DNA from: Auraticoccus cholistanensis
GTDB lineage: Bacteria > Actinomycetota > Actinomycetes > Propionibacteriales > Propionibacteriaceae
DNA: 64,000 nucleotides
Direction: 5' to 3'
Assembly (NCBI RefSeq): GCF_009742705.1
Contig: NZ_WPCU01000005.1
Location: forward strand, 673,194 to 737,193
Part shown: piece by piece, positions 57,931 through 64,000 of the stretch
How positions within the stretch are numbered: the stretch's first letter is position 1
Layout: every line of letters starts with the position of its first letter
Program-made: the position numbers and the translations under genes
Notes under the pieces: model-generated
Databases searched by the model: none
Told to the model about the DNA's origin: nothing
What the model saw: only the letters and a program-made list of their open reading frames with translations

Positions 57931-58928
57931 GAGGCCGAGAAGGCCCGGTCGACGTCGGCGGTCATCTGCTCGATGGAGGACGGTGCGGCGTTGGCCAGGT
58001 ACCAGGCGAACCCGTCGACCTCGAGGACCTTGCCGTTGCGGGCGGCGGTGGTGGAGTTCACCAGGCCGTTGTCGAGCACGTCGAGGGCCGGGGTCTCGTC
58101 GTCGCCGATGGCCTTGGCGCGGTCCAGGACGTAGACCACGTCGGGGTCGTACTCGGCGAAGAACTCCGCGGAGATCTCCTGGCCGTGGCCGCCCTCGTCG
58201 TCGACGGGGGCGTCGGTGGGCACGAAGCCGTAGTCGGAGTAGATGGTGCCGAAGCGGGAGCCGGGGCCGTAGGCGCTGGCGGTGCCGCCGGAGACCTGGA
58301 CGAACATGGCCGTCTCGCCGGACTCCTCGGCCTTGGCCGCGACCTCCTCGACGGCGGCCGTGGCCTCGGCCATCCGCTGCTCGGCCTCGGCCTCCAGGCC
58401 GAAGATCGACCCCAGCTGCACCACGCGCTCGGTGGTCAGCGGCAGGGTCTGCTCCGGCGTCTCGGGACGCACCGACATGTCGACCACGGCCGGGGTGATC
58501 TTCTCCATCTCGGCCACGATCTCGGGCGTGCCCGAGCGGGAGCCGACCAGCACCACGTCGGGCTCCAGGGCGTTGATCGCCTCGTAGTCGAGCTCCTTCA
58601 CGCCGCCGATCTTGGGCACCTCGTCACCGGCGTAGCGGGCCAGGTCCTCCGGCAGCGCGCCGGCCGAGGACGGCACGGCGTCGACCTCGACACCGAGGTC
58701 GTTCAGCGTGCGCACCACGCTCCAGTCGGTGGCGACGACGACCTCGGGGTCCTTCGGCACGGCCACGGTGCGGCCCTGGGAGTCGGTGATCGAGACGGTC
58801 TCGACGGGCCCGGTCTCGGCGTCGGCGGTCCCGGTGCCGCAGCCCGCGGCGGTCAGGGCCAGCGCGGCGGCGATCGCGGGGACGGTGAGCAGACGACGTC
58901 CGCGGGCACCGAGGTGCAGGTCGGTCAT
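57927..58928 (-). CDS. Iron-siderophore ABC transporter substrate-binding lipoprotein
   Basis: This 333-aa protein has a lipoprotein signal peptide with lipobox TAAGC at about residue 30 and a FepB/FhuD-type two-lobed fold: GRTVAVPKDPEVVVATDWSVVRTLNDLGVEVDAV, ALEPDVVLVGSRSG, and YDPDVVYVLDRAKAIGDDE. It captures a ferric siderophore outside the cell and delivers it to the permease. ATG 58928 has AAGGA 9 nt upstream; an upstream in-frame GTG would bring iron-box DNA into the gene and is rejected. An iron box lies 34-52 bp upstream. Confidence 0.95.
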   Translation of the reverse strand: MTDLHLGARGRRLLTVPAIAAALALTAAGCGTGTADAETGPVETVSITDSQGRTVAVPKDPEVVVATDWSVVRTLNDLGVEVDAVPSSAGALPEDLARYAGDEVPKIGGVKELDYEAINALEPDVVLVGSRSGTPEIVAEMEKITPAVVDMSVRPETPEQTLPLTTERVVQLGSIFGLEAEAEQRMAEATAAVEEVAAKAEESGETAMFVQVSGGTASAYGPGSRFGTIYSDYGFVPTDAPVDDEGGHGQEISAEFFAEYDPDVVYVLDRAKAIGDDETPALDVLDNGLVNSTTAARNGKVLEVDGFAWYLANAAPSSIEQMTADVDRAFSAS

Positions 58929-58961
58929 GACCGGCGGTCCTTCCAGATAGGTGAACCTCAC

Positions 58962-58980
58962 TTAGGTGAGACAAACCTAA
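58962..58980 (-). promoter_or_regulatory. IdeR/DmdR (DtxR-family) iron box
   Basis: TTAGGTGAGACAAACCTAA matches the 19-bp iron box TTAGGTTAGSCTAACCTAA at 16 of 19 positions. A second TAGGTGA half-site lies at 58949-58955. On the operon strand TTGTCT with CTATCT 18 nt downstream could be -35/-10, so the box overlaps the promoter and would repress when iron is plentiful. Confidence 0.8.
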
Positions 58981-59053
58981 AGCCGCTCCCACGGTGGTGG
59001 CCACTCCGTCTCAGGTGGGATGGATCACACCCCACCCCGTCGTCCGGAGTCCG

Positions 59054-60124
59054 TCAGACACCGAGCCAGCGGCGCAGCGCCTCCGCGCAGGTCTCGAGGT
59101 CGGCCACCGGGCAGAACTCGTCGTCGGCGTGGGCCTTGCTGGGGTCGCCGGGGCCGAAGTTCACCGCCGGGACCCCCACGGCGGAGAAGCGGGCCACGTC
59201 GGTCCAGCCGAACTTGGCCTGCGGCTCACCGCCGACGGCGGCCACGAAGGCCGCGGCGGCGGGCTGGTCCAGACCGGGACGGGCCCCGGCGGAGAGGTCG
59301 ACCACCTCCAGCGCGTGGGGGGCGAAGAAGTCGCGGACGAACTCCACCGCCTGCTCGGGGCTGCGGTCGGGGGCGAAGCGGAAGTTGACGTCGACCACGC
59401 ACCGGTCGGGGATGACGTTGCCGGCGATGCCGCCGCTGATGGCCACCGCGTTGAGGCCCTCGTGGTAGCGCAGGCCGTCCACCACGACCTGGCGCGGCTC
59501 GTGGTCGGCGAGCCGCTGCAGCACGTCGGCGGCGTCGTGGATGGCGTTGTGACCCATCCAGGCCCGGGCGGAGTGGGCGGCGGTGCCGCTCAGCTCGATC
59601 CGGGTCCGCAGCGTGCCCTGGCAGCCGCCCTCGACGCGGGCGTTGGACGGCTCACCCAGCACCGCGAAGGACCCCTCCAGCCACTCGGGGTGGTTGCGCG
59701 AGATGCGGCCGAGCCCGTTGCGCTCGGCCTCGACCTCCTCCTGGTCGTAGAAGATCCAGGTCACGTCGTGCACCGGCGTCACGGCCCGGGCGGCCACGGC
59801 CAGCGCGACGGCCACACCGCCCTTCATGTCGCAGCTGCCGCGCCCCCAGACGGCGTCGACGCCGTCGACCAGCAGCCGTCGCGACGGGAGGTTCCCGGCC
59901 ACCGGCACCGTGTCGAGGTGGCCGGCGACCACCACCCGCTCCGCCCGGCCGAGCTCGGTGCGCGCCACCACCGTGTCGCCGTCGCGGTCGACGCGCAGGT
60001 GGCCGCAGCCGCGCAGCGCCTGCTCGACCTCGTCGGCGATCCGGGCCTCGTCCCCGCTGACGGACTCGAGGTCCACGAGGGCCTGCAGCAGGTCGGGCAG
60101 CGGGGCGGTGAGGTCGAGGGCCAT
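59054..60124 (-). CDS. dapE: Succinyl-diaminopimelate desuccinylase
   Basis: This 356-aa M20 metallohydrolase has the zinc and base residues: [10 protein letters not shown] (His, Asp), [10 protein letters not shown] (bridging Asp), [14 protein letters not shown] (Glu pair) and the C-terminal SKAHADDEF His. It hydrolyses N-succinyl-LL-diaminopimelate in lysine and peptidoglycan precursor synthesis. The leaderless TAGGGT promoter faces away from dapD, so the pair is divergent, as in mycobacteria (Rv1201c/Rv1202). Confidence 0.93.
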   Translation of the reverse strand: MALDLTAPLPDLLQALVDLESVSGDEARIADEVEQALRGCGHLRVDRDGDTVVARTELGRAERVVVAGHLDTVPVAGNLPSRRLLVDGVDAVWGRGSCDMKGGVAVALAVAARAVTPVHDVTWIFYDQEEVEAERNGLGRISRNHPEWLEGSFAVLGEPSNARVEGGCQGTLRTRIELSGTAAHSARAWMGHNAIHDAADVLQRLADHEPRQVVVDGLRYHEGLNAVAISGGIAGNVIPDRCVVDVNFRFAPDRSPEQAVEFVRDFFAPHALEVVDLSAGARPGLDQPAAAAFVAAVGGEPQAKFGWTDVARFSAVGVPAVNFGPGDPSKAHADDEFCPVADLETCAEALRRWLGV

Positions 60125-60131
60125 GGCCGCG

Positions 60132-60137
60132 ACCCTA
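60132..60137 (-). promoter_or_regulatory. -10 box of dapE (leaderless)
   Basis: TAGGGT on the minus strand is 7 nt before the ATG at 60124. Confidence 0.5.
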
Positions 60138-60193
60138 TCCGCGCCCGGCCGCCGTCCGGGTGCCAGCCGGACGGCGCTGTCGCCGGCAGCCAC

Positions 60194-60199
60194 TACGCT
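60194..60199 (+). promoter_or_regulatory. -10 box of dapD (leaderless)
   Basis: TACGCT lies 7 nt before the ATG at 60207, 56 bp from the dapE box. Confidence 0.5.
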
Positions 60200-60206
60200 C
60201 TGCGCC

Positions 60207-61127
60207 ATGCCCGACGACATCCGCACCGCCTCCGGCTGGGGCCTGGCCACCGTCACCGACGGCGGCCAGGTGCTCGACACCTGGTTCCCCGCGCCCGCGC
60301 TGGGCGCCGCTCCGGCCGAGGCCCCGGCCGAGCTGGTCGCCGCCGAGGACCCGACCCGGCGCGTGCGCACCGAGGTCGTCCGCGTCGAGATCGACCTGGA
60401 CGAGTCGCCGAGCGGCACCGCGGACGCCTACCTGCGGCTGCACCTGCTCAGCCACCGCCTGGTCCGCCCGCGCGAGCTGAACCTCGACGGCCTGTTCGGC
60501 GTGCTGCCCAACGTGGTGTGGACGACCGCCGGCCCCTGCGCCGTCGACGGCTTCGAGCAGGTCCGGGCCGCGCTGCGGGCCCGTGACGGCCACGTCACCG
60601 TGCTCGGCGTCGACAAGTTCCCGCGGATGGTCGACTACGTGCTGCCGGCGGGGGTGCGGGTGGCCGACGCCGACCGGGTCCGCCTCGGCGCCCACCTGGC
60701 CCCCGGCACCACGGTGATGCACGAGGGCTTCGTCAACTTCAACGCCGGCACGCTGGGCGCCTCCATGGTCGAGGGGCGGATCAGCCAGGGCGTGGTGGTC
60801 GGGGACGGCTCCGACATCGGCGGCGGCGCCTCCATCATGGGCACCCTCTCCGGCGGCGGCACCGAGGTGGTCTCCATCGGCGAGCGCTGCCTGCTGGGCG
60901 CGCAGTCCGGGCTGGGCATCGCCCTCGGTGACGACTGCGTGGTCGAGGCGGGGCTGTACCTCACCGCCGGGACCAAGGTGACGCTGCCCGACGGCCGGGT
61001 GGTCAAGGCCCGCGAGCTCTCCGGCGCCGACGGGCTGCAGTTCTGGCGCAACTCCACCACCGGGGTGGTGGAGGCCCGTCCGCGCGCCGGCAGCTTCAGC
61101 CTGAACGCCGACCTGCACGCCAACTGA
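60207..61127 (+). CDS. dapD: Tetrahydrodipicolinate N-succinyltransferase
   Basis: This 306-aa protein is of the actinobacterial DapD type, with an N-terminal alpha/beta domain and a left-handed beta-helix ([45 protein letters not shown], then [32 protein letters not shown]). It succinylates tetrahydrodipicolinate from succinyl-CoA. ATG 60207 follows directly on the predicted transcript start. Confidence 0.95.
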   Translation: MPDDIRTASGWGLATVTDGGQVLDTWFPAPALGAAPAEAPAELVAAEDPTRRVRTEVVRVEIDLDESPSGTADAYLRLHLLSHRLVRPRELNLDGLFGVLPNVVWTTAGPCAVDGFEQVRAALRARDGHVTVLGVDKFPRMVDYVLPAGVRVADADRVRLGAHLAPGTTVMHEGFVNFNAGTLGASMVEGRISQGVVVGDGSDIGGGASIMGTLSGGGTEVVSIGERCLLGAQSGLGIALGDDCVVEAGLYLTAGTKVTLPDGRVVKARELSGADGLQFWRNSTTGVVEARPRAGSFSLNADLHAN

Positions 61128-61149
61128 GCCCGCCGCCGGACCAGCTGCG

Positions 61150-62040
61150 ATGCCACCGCCTGCACGACGGACCCGGCTGCTGCGCTCCCTCGGCTGCCTC
61201 GGGCTGGCCGTGGTGGTGCTGCTCGGCCTCGCGGTGGGCGGGTTCGCCCTGCTGCGCTCGCGCGGCCTGGCCGACCCCTCGCCGTTCGAGCCGCGCTGCG
61301 TCGCGGTGGCCAACGACCTCGCGGTGACGATCACCCCCGACCAGGCCCACTACACCGCCATCATCACCGGGGTGTCGGTCGAGCGGGGGCTGTCCCCGCG
61401 GGCGGCCTCGATCGCGATGGCGACGGTCTACCAGGAGACCGGGATCCGCAACCTCGACGGCGGCGACCGGGACTCGGTGGGGCTGTTCCAGCAGCGCCCC
61501 TCCCAGGGCTGGGGCACGGTCGAGGAGATCATGGACCCCTACTACAGCACCGGACGCTTCTACGACGCCCTGGTGGAGGTCGACGGCTGGGAGACCGGCG
61601 ACATCAACGACGTCGCCCAGGAGGTGCAGCGCAGCGGCTACCCAGAGGCCTACCGCGACCACGAGGCCGACGCCCGGGTGCTGGCCAGCGTCTTCACCGG
61701 CCACTCCCCCGCCGCGCTGCGCTGCTCCCACGGCGAGCTGGGCCGGGCCGACGTCGACGGGCTCACCGAGTCCCTCACCGACACCCTGGGAGACCTCGAG
61801 ACGACCGAGGCGCCGGCCGGCGAGGACGGCACCCCCGCGTCGCTGTCGGTCCGCGCCCCGCGGGAGACGCTGGCGTGGACGGTGGCCGCCCACGCCGTCG
61901 CCAACGCCGGCCGCCACGGCGTGCAGTCGGTCGAGGTCGCCGGCACCACCTGGACCCACGACCCCGACGGGCTCGGCGAGTGGCTGCCGAGCGCCGCCAC
62001 CGACCCCGACGCCGTCCGCATCACCTTCACCGCCGGCTGA
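61150..62040 (+). CDS. Membrane-anchored lysozyme-like/transglycosylase-fold protein
   Basis: This 296-aa protein has an N-terminal membrane helix (about 13-36) and an outer domain. Segments SPRAASIAMATVYQETGIRNLDGGDRDSVGLFQQRPSQGWGT resemble the catalytic Glu helix and QRPSQGW loop of lysozyme-like transglycosylases. The domain continues to about residue 195, and a variable tail follows. Homologues are usually annotated as hypothetical. Peptidoglycan cleavage is an inference from the Glu and loop; activity is unproven. Confidence 0.72.
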   Translation: MPPPARRTRLLRSLGCLGLAVVVLLGLAVGGFALLRSRGLADPSPFEPRCVAVANDLAVTITPDQAHYTAIITGVSVERGLSPRAASIAMATVYQETGIRNLDGGDRDSVGLFQQRPSQGWGTVEEIMDPYYSTGRFYDALVEVDGWETGDINDVAQEVQRSGYPEAYRDHEADARVLASVFTGHSPAALRCSHGELGRADVDGLTESLTDTLGDLETTEAPAGEDGTPASLSVRAPRETLAWTVAAHAVANAGRHGVQSVEVAGTTWTHDPDGLGEWLPSAATDPDAVRITFTAG

Positions 62041-62117
62041 GGGGCGCACCCGGCGAGGTGGCCACCATCACACCCCGGGCGGCCCTGCGAGGCCCCGCAC
62101 GTGGCACCCGCGCTCCC

Positions 62118-62123
62118 TAGGCT
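62118..62123 (+). promoter_or_regulatory. -10 box of the small lipoprotein gene (leaderless)
   Basis: TAGGCT lies 7 nt before the ATG at 62131. Confidence 0.55.
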
Positions 62124-62130
62124 GCCCGGC

Positions 62131-62598
62131 ATGTCGACCTCCTTCCGCCCGCTGTGGCTTGCCGTCCCCGCCGTCCTCCTGCTCGCCGGCTGCGGCAACG
62201 CCGCAGAGGTGGCGATCGGGGAACCGGCGGAGATCGCGAACGGGACGCTGACGGTGACCGAGGTGAGGCAGGGCACGGCGCAGGACGTCGAGGTCCTGGA
62301 CCTCGAGGACCTGCAGCAGCACACGCCCTACTTCGTCCGCTACCAGGTGGCCTTCGAGGAGGGCACCCCCGAGAACGAGCAGAACCTGTCGACCGCCCTC
62401 TGGGACGGGGAGGCGACCGGAGGCGAGATCTCGCCGGTGTGGGTGCAGCAGCTCGGTGACGTGTTCCCCTGCAACGGCGTGGCCGAGGTGACCGCCGGGA
62501 GGGGCGAGGGCTGCCAGCTCCTCATGGTCGAGCCCGGTGAGACCCTGGAGGCGGTGGAGTACGCCGGTCGCGCACGGTGGCCGGTCAACGGCAGCTGA
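62131..62598 (+). CDS. Small lipoprotein of unknown function
   Basis: This 155-aa protein has a lipoprotein signal (LAVPAVLLLAGC, cysteine at about 23). The acidic outer domain is beta-rich in pattern and includes the segment TLTVTEVRQGTAQDVEVLDLEDL; two more cysteines near the end (FPCNG, GCQLL) could form a disulfide. I do not recognise the family. It resembles antigen MPT63/DUF4352-like Ig-fold lipoproteins only in layout. Confidence 0.75.
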   Translation: MSTSFRPLWLAVPAVLLLAGCGNAAEVAIGEPAEIANGTLTVTEVRQGTAQDVEVLDLEDLQQHTPYFVRYQVAFEEGTPENEQNLSTALWDGEATGGEISPVWVQQLGDVFPCNGVAEVTAGRGEGCQLLMVEPGETLEAVEYAGRARWPVNGS

Positions 62599-62608
62599 CC
62601 GGCCACCG
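62575..62608. terminator. Terminator overlapping the lipoprotein stop
   Basis: CGGTGGCCGGTCA (62575-62587) and TGACCGGCCACCG (62596-62608) form a 13-bp perfect stem with an 8-nt loop. The TGA stop of the lipoprotein gene is inside the right arm. It lies before the convergent SDR stop. Confidence 0.75.
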
Positions 62609-62617
62609 CCGACCGGC

Positions 62618-63364
62618 TCAGGCCGGGCGCAGCCTCAGTGCCTGCATCCCGCCGTCGACCGCCAGCTCCACCCCGCTGGTGGACGAGCTGAGCGGGCTGG
62701 CCAGGTAGGCCACCGCCTGCGCGACCTCGTCGGGGCTGACCAGGCGCCCGTGCGGCTGACGGGCCTCCAGCGCCGCGCGCTCGGCGGCGGGGTCCTCGGC
62801 GCTGTCCAGCAGCCGCTGCACCCACGGGGTGTCGGCGGTGCCGGGGTTGACGCAGTTGACCCGGATGCCCTCGCGCAGGTGGTCGGCCGCCATGGCGCGG
62901 GTCAGCGCCGACACCGCGCCCTTGGTGGCGCTGTAGAGGGCCCGCTGCGGCAGCCCGGCCGTCGCGGCGATCGAGGAGGTGTTGACCACCGCCGCGGCGG
63001 GCGAGCGCCGCAGGTGCGGCAGGGCGGCGCGGGCCACCCGCACCATGCCCACCACGTTGACGTCGAAGACCCGGTGCCAGGTCTCGTCGTCGTTGGCGCT
63101 GACGTCGCCCTGGGCGCCGATGCCGGCGTTGTTGACCACCACGTCGAGCCGGCCGTGCCGCTCGACCACCGCGGCCACGGCCGCGTCCACCGACTCGGTC
63201 GAGGACACGTCGCAGCGGATGGAGGTGAAGGGGCTGTCGGGGTCCGGACGAAGGTCGAGCACCGCCACGGTGGCGCCGCGGCCGGCCAGCACCTCGGCGG
63301 TGCGGGCGCCGATGCCGGAGGCGCCGCCGGTGACCACGGCCACCAGGCCGTCGAAGTCGTTCAC
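62618..63364 (-). CDS. Short-chain dehydrogenase of the classical type
   Basis: This 248-aa SDR has TGGASGIG for NAD binding, an acidic residue in VLDLRPD that favours NAD, NNAG, the serine in NTSSIA and the catalytic YSATK, ending in the usual VDGGMQ. It is coupled by GTGA to a fumarylacetoacetate-hydrolase-family gene. Such pairs occur in sugar-acid (for example L-fucose, L-rhamnose or L-arabinose) oxidative routes. The exact sugar is inference. Confidence 0.88.
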   Translation of the reverse strand: MNDFDGLVAVVTGGASGIGARTAEVLAGRGATVAVLDLRPDPDSPFTSIRCDVSSTESVDAAVAAVVERHGRLDVVVNNAGIGAQGDVSANDDETWHRVFDVNVVGMVRVARAALPHLRRSPAAAVVNTSSIAATAGLPQRALYSATKGAVSALTRAMAADHLREGIRVNCVNPGTADTPWVQRLLDSAEDPAAERAALEARQPHGRLVSPDEVAQAVAYLASPLSSSTSGVELAVDGGMQALRLRPA

Positions 63365-64000
63365 GACTGCTCCCCGCTCCGGTAGATCTGACGCTGCCGT
63401 CCCAGACCGTCGATCTCCAGCTCGACCACGTCGCCGGGCTGCAGGTAGGGGAAGCGGCCGGACAGCGCCACGCCCTCCGGGGTGCCGGTGAGGATGAGGT
63501 CGCCCGGCTCGAGGGTCATGTACTGGCTCAGGTCGCGGACCAGGTCGGCGACGGAGAACACCATGTCGCTGGTGCTGGAGTCCTGGCGCGGTTCGCCGTT
63601 GACCCAGCTGCGCAGCCGCAGCGCGGCGGCGTCCACCTCGTCGGGGGTCGCGACGTAGGGACCGAGCGGCAGGAAGCCCTTGCAGCACTTGCCCTTGCTC
63701 CACTGCCCGCCGCTGAGCTCGATCTGGAAGGTGCGCTCGGAGAGGTCGTTGGCCAGCACGTACCCGGCCACGTGAGCCAGCGGGTCGTCGTCGGGGCCGA
63801 GGTTCGCGGCCTCGGCACCGATCACCACGCCGAGCTCGACCTCCCAGTCGGTCTTGGTGGAGCCGCGCGGGATGGTCACCTCGTCGTCGGGGCCGGCCAG
63901 CGTGGCCGGGGACTTGAGGAAGATGATCGGCCGGCTCGGCGGCTCCGACCCGCTCTCGGCGGCGTGGGCGGCGTAGTTCATGCCGATGCAGATGAGGGCG
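63361..64000 (-). CDS. Fumarylacetoacetate hydrolase-family protein, 5' end beyond the window
   Basis: At least 213 codons are present. The visible N-terminal part ALICIGMNYAAHAAESG is the usual family entry and continues to the edge, so the true start is outside. Metal ligands are in DWEVELGVVIG and the acidic NDLSERTFQ; LILTGTPEGVALS is the conserved end motif. FAH-family members include 2-keto-3-deoxy-acid dehydratases/hydrolases and acylpyruvases. With the coupled SDR a sugar-acid degradation step is the best guess. Confidence 0.9.
   Translation of the reverse strand, partial: ALICIGMNYAAHAAESGSEPPSRPIIFLKSPATLAGPDDEVTIPRGSTKTDWEVELGVVIGAEAANLGPDDDPLAHVAGYVLANDLSERTFQIELSGGQWSKGKCCKGFLPLGPYVATPDEVDAAALRLRSWVNGEPRQDSSTSDMVFSVADLVRDLSQYMTLEPGDLILTGTPEGVALSGRFPYLQPGDVVELEIDGLGRQRQIYRSGEQS

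Overview
The window is very GC-rich bacterial chromosome. Codons nearly always end in G or C, GTG starts are frequent, and many genes overlap by a GTGA or ATGA tetranucleotide. The gene content is that of a high-GC actinobacterium: PknG with GlnX, DUF3107, DUF3117, a TB7.3-like biotin carrier, DUF2505, a 180-kDa-class NAD-glutamate dehydrogenase, a DUF222/HNH protein, Ku and LigD. A free-living, mycolate-free actinobacterium (for example in or near Propionibacteriales) is my inference; the family cannot be fixed from the sequence alone. I saw no rRNA, tRNA, CRISPR array or insertion sequence.

Layout. 0-7 kb: a divergent VOC/TetR pair, then a tightly coupled signalling operon of GlnX-like membrane protein, PknG kinase, PP2C phosphatase and FHA protein. 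7-12.8 kb: DUF3107, a ferritin-like protein, a DEAD-box helicase with a structured leader and probable CTG start, then two oxidoreductases and a YjbR protein. 12.7-22.3 kb: PHP phosphoesterase, NAD-glutamate dehydrogenase, DUF2505, PruA with a coupled 81-aa protein, and Ku. 22.3-25.8 kb: a DUF6912-like protein, an intergenic array of 14 copies of an 8-bp motif with regular spacing, then a phosphatase/acyltransferase pair and a serine hydrolase. 26-31.5 kb: a three-gene membrane/stress operon closed by a strong terminator, a YihY protein, a YczE protein and an aminopeptidase P.

31.5-46 kb is an envelope-stress and cell-wall neighbourhood: MgtE-like protein, DUF1003, Mrp, TatB, HtrA, a fused anti-sigma/RseB-like protein, SigE, a formylglycine-generating enzyme, DapA, a biotin carrier, an O-methyltransferase, a short-chain dehydrogenase, GlgC and GlgA. 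46-50 kb: DUF3117, SRPBCC, Tag, a DivIVA-like protein, an aldo/keto reductase and a LOG-family protein. From memory, much of 31-61 kb corresponds in gene content to M. tuberculosis Rv1201c-Rv1233c (dapD, dapE, LOG, DivIVA-like, tag, DUF3117, glgA, glgC, methyltransferase, sigE, rseA, htrA, tatB, mrp, MgtE-like), with insertions and rearrangements.

49.5-64 kb: LigD (polymerase plus ligase), an island with a secreted protein, a DUF222/HNH protein, a hemerythrin, an iron-box-controlled ferric-siderophore ABC operon, divergent dapE/dapD, a lysozyme-like membrane protein, a lipoprotein, and an SDR coupled to a fumarylacetoacetate hydrolase that runs off the right edge.

Two regulatory themes recur. 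About twenty genes have a TANNNT -10 box 6-7 nt before the start codon, the signature of leaderless transcripts. Functionally coupled genes overlap by 1-4 nt. Features that stood out most are the CACAGCCG array (22.89-23.22 kb), the zinc-ribbon kinase/phosphatase/FHA operon lacking glnH, the FGE carrying a CxPxR motif in its own N-terminus, the helically phased ACCTGT repeats before sigE, and a second copy of the ligD 3' end 1.07 kb downstream.
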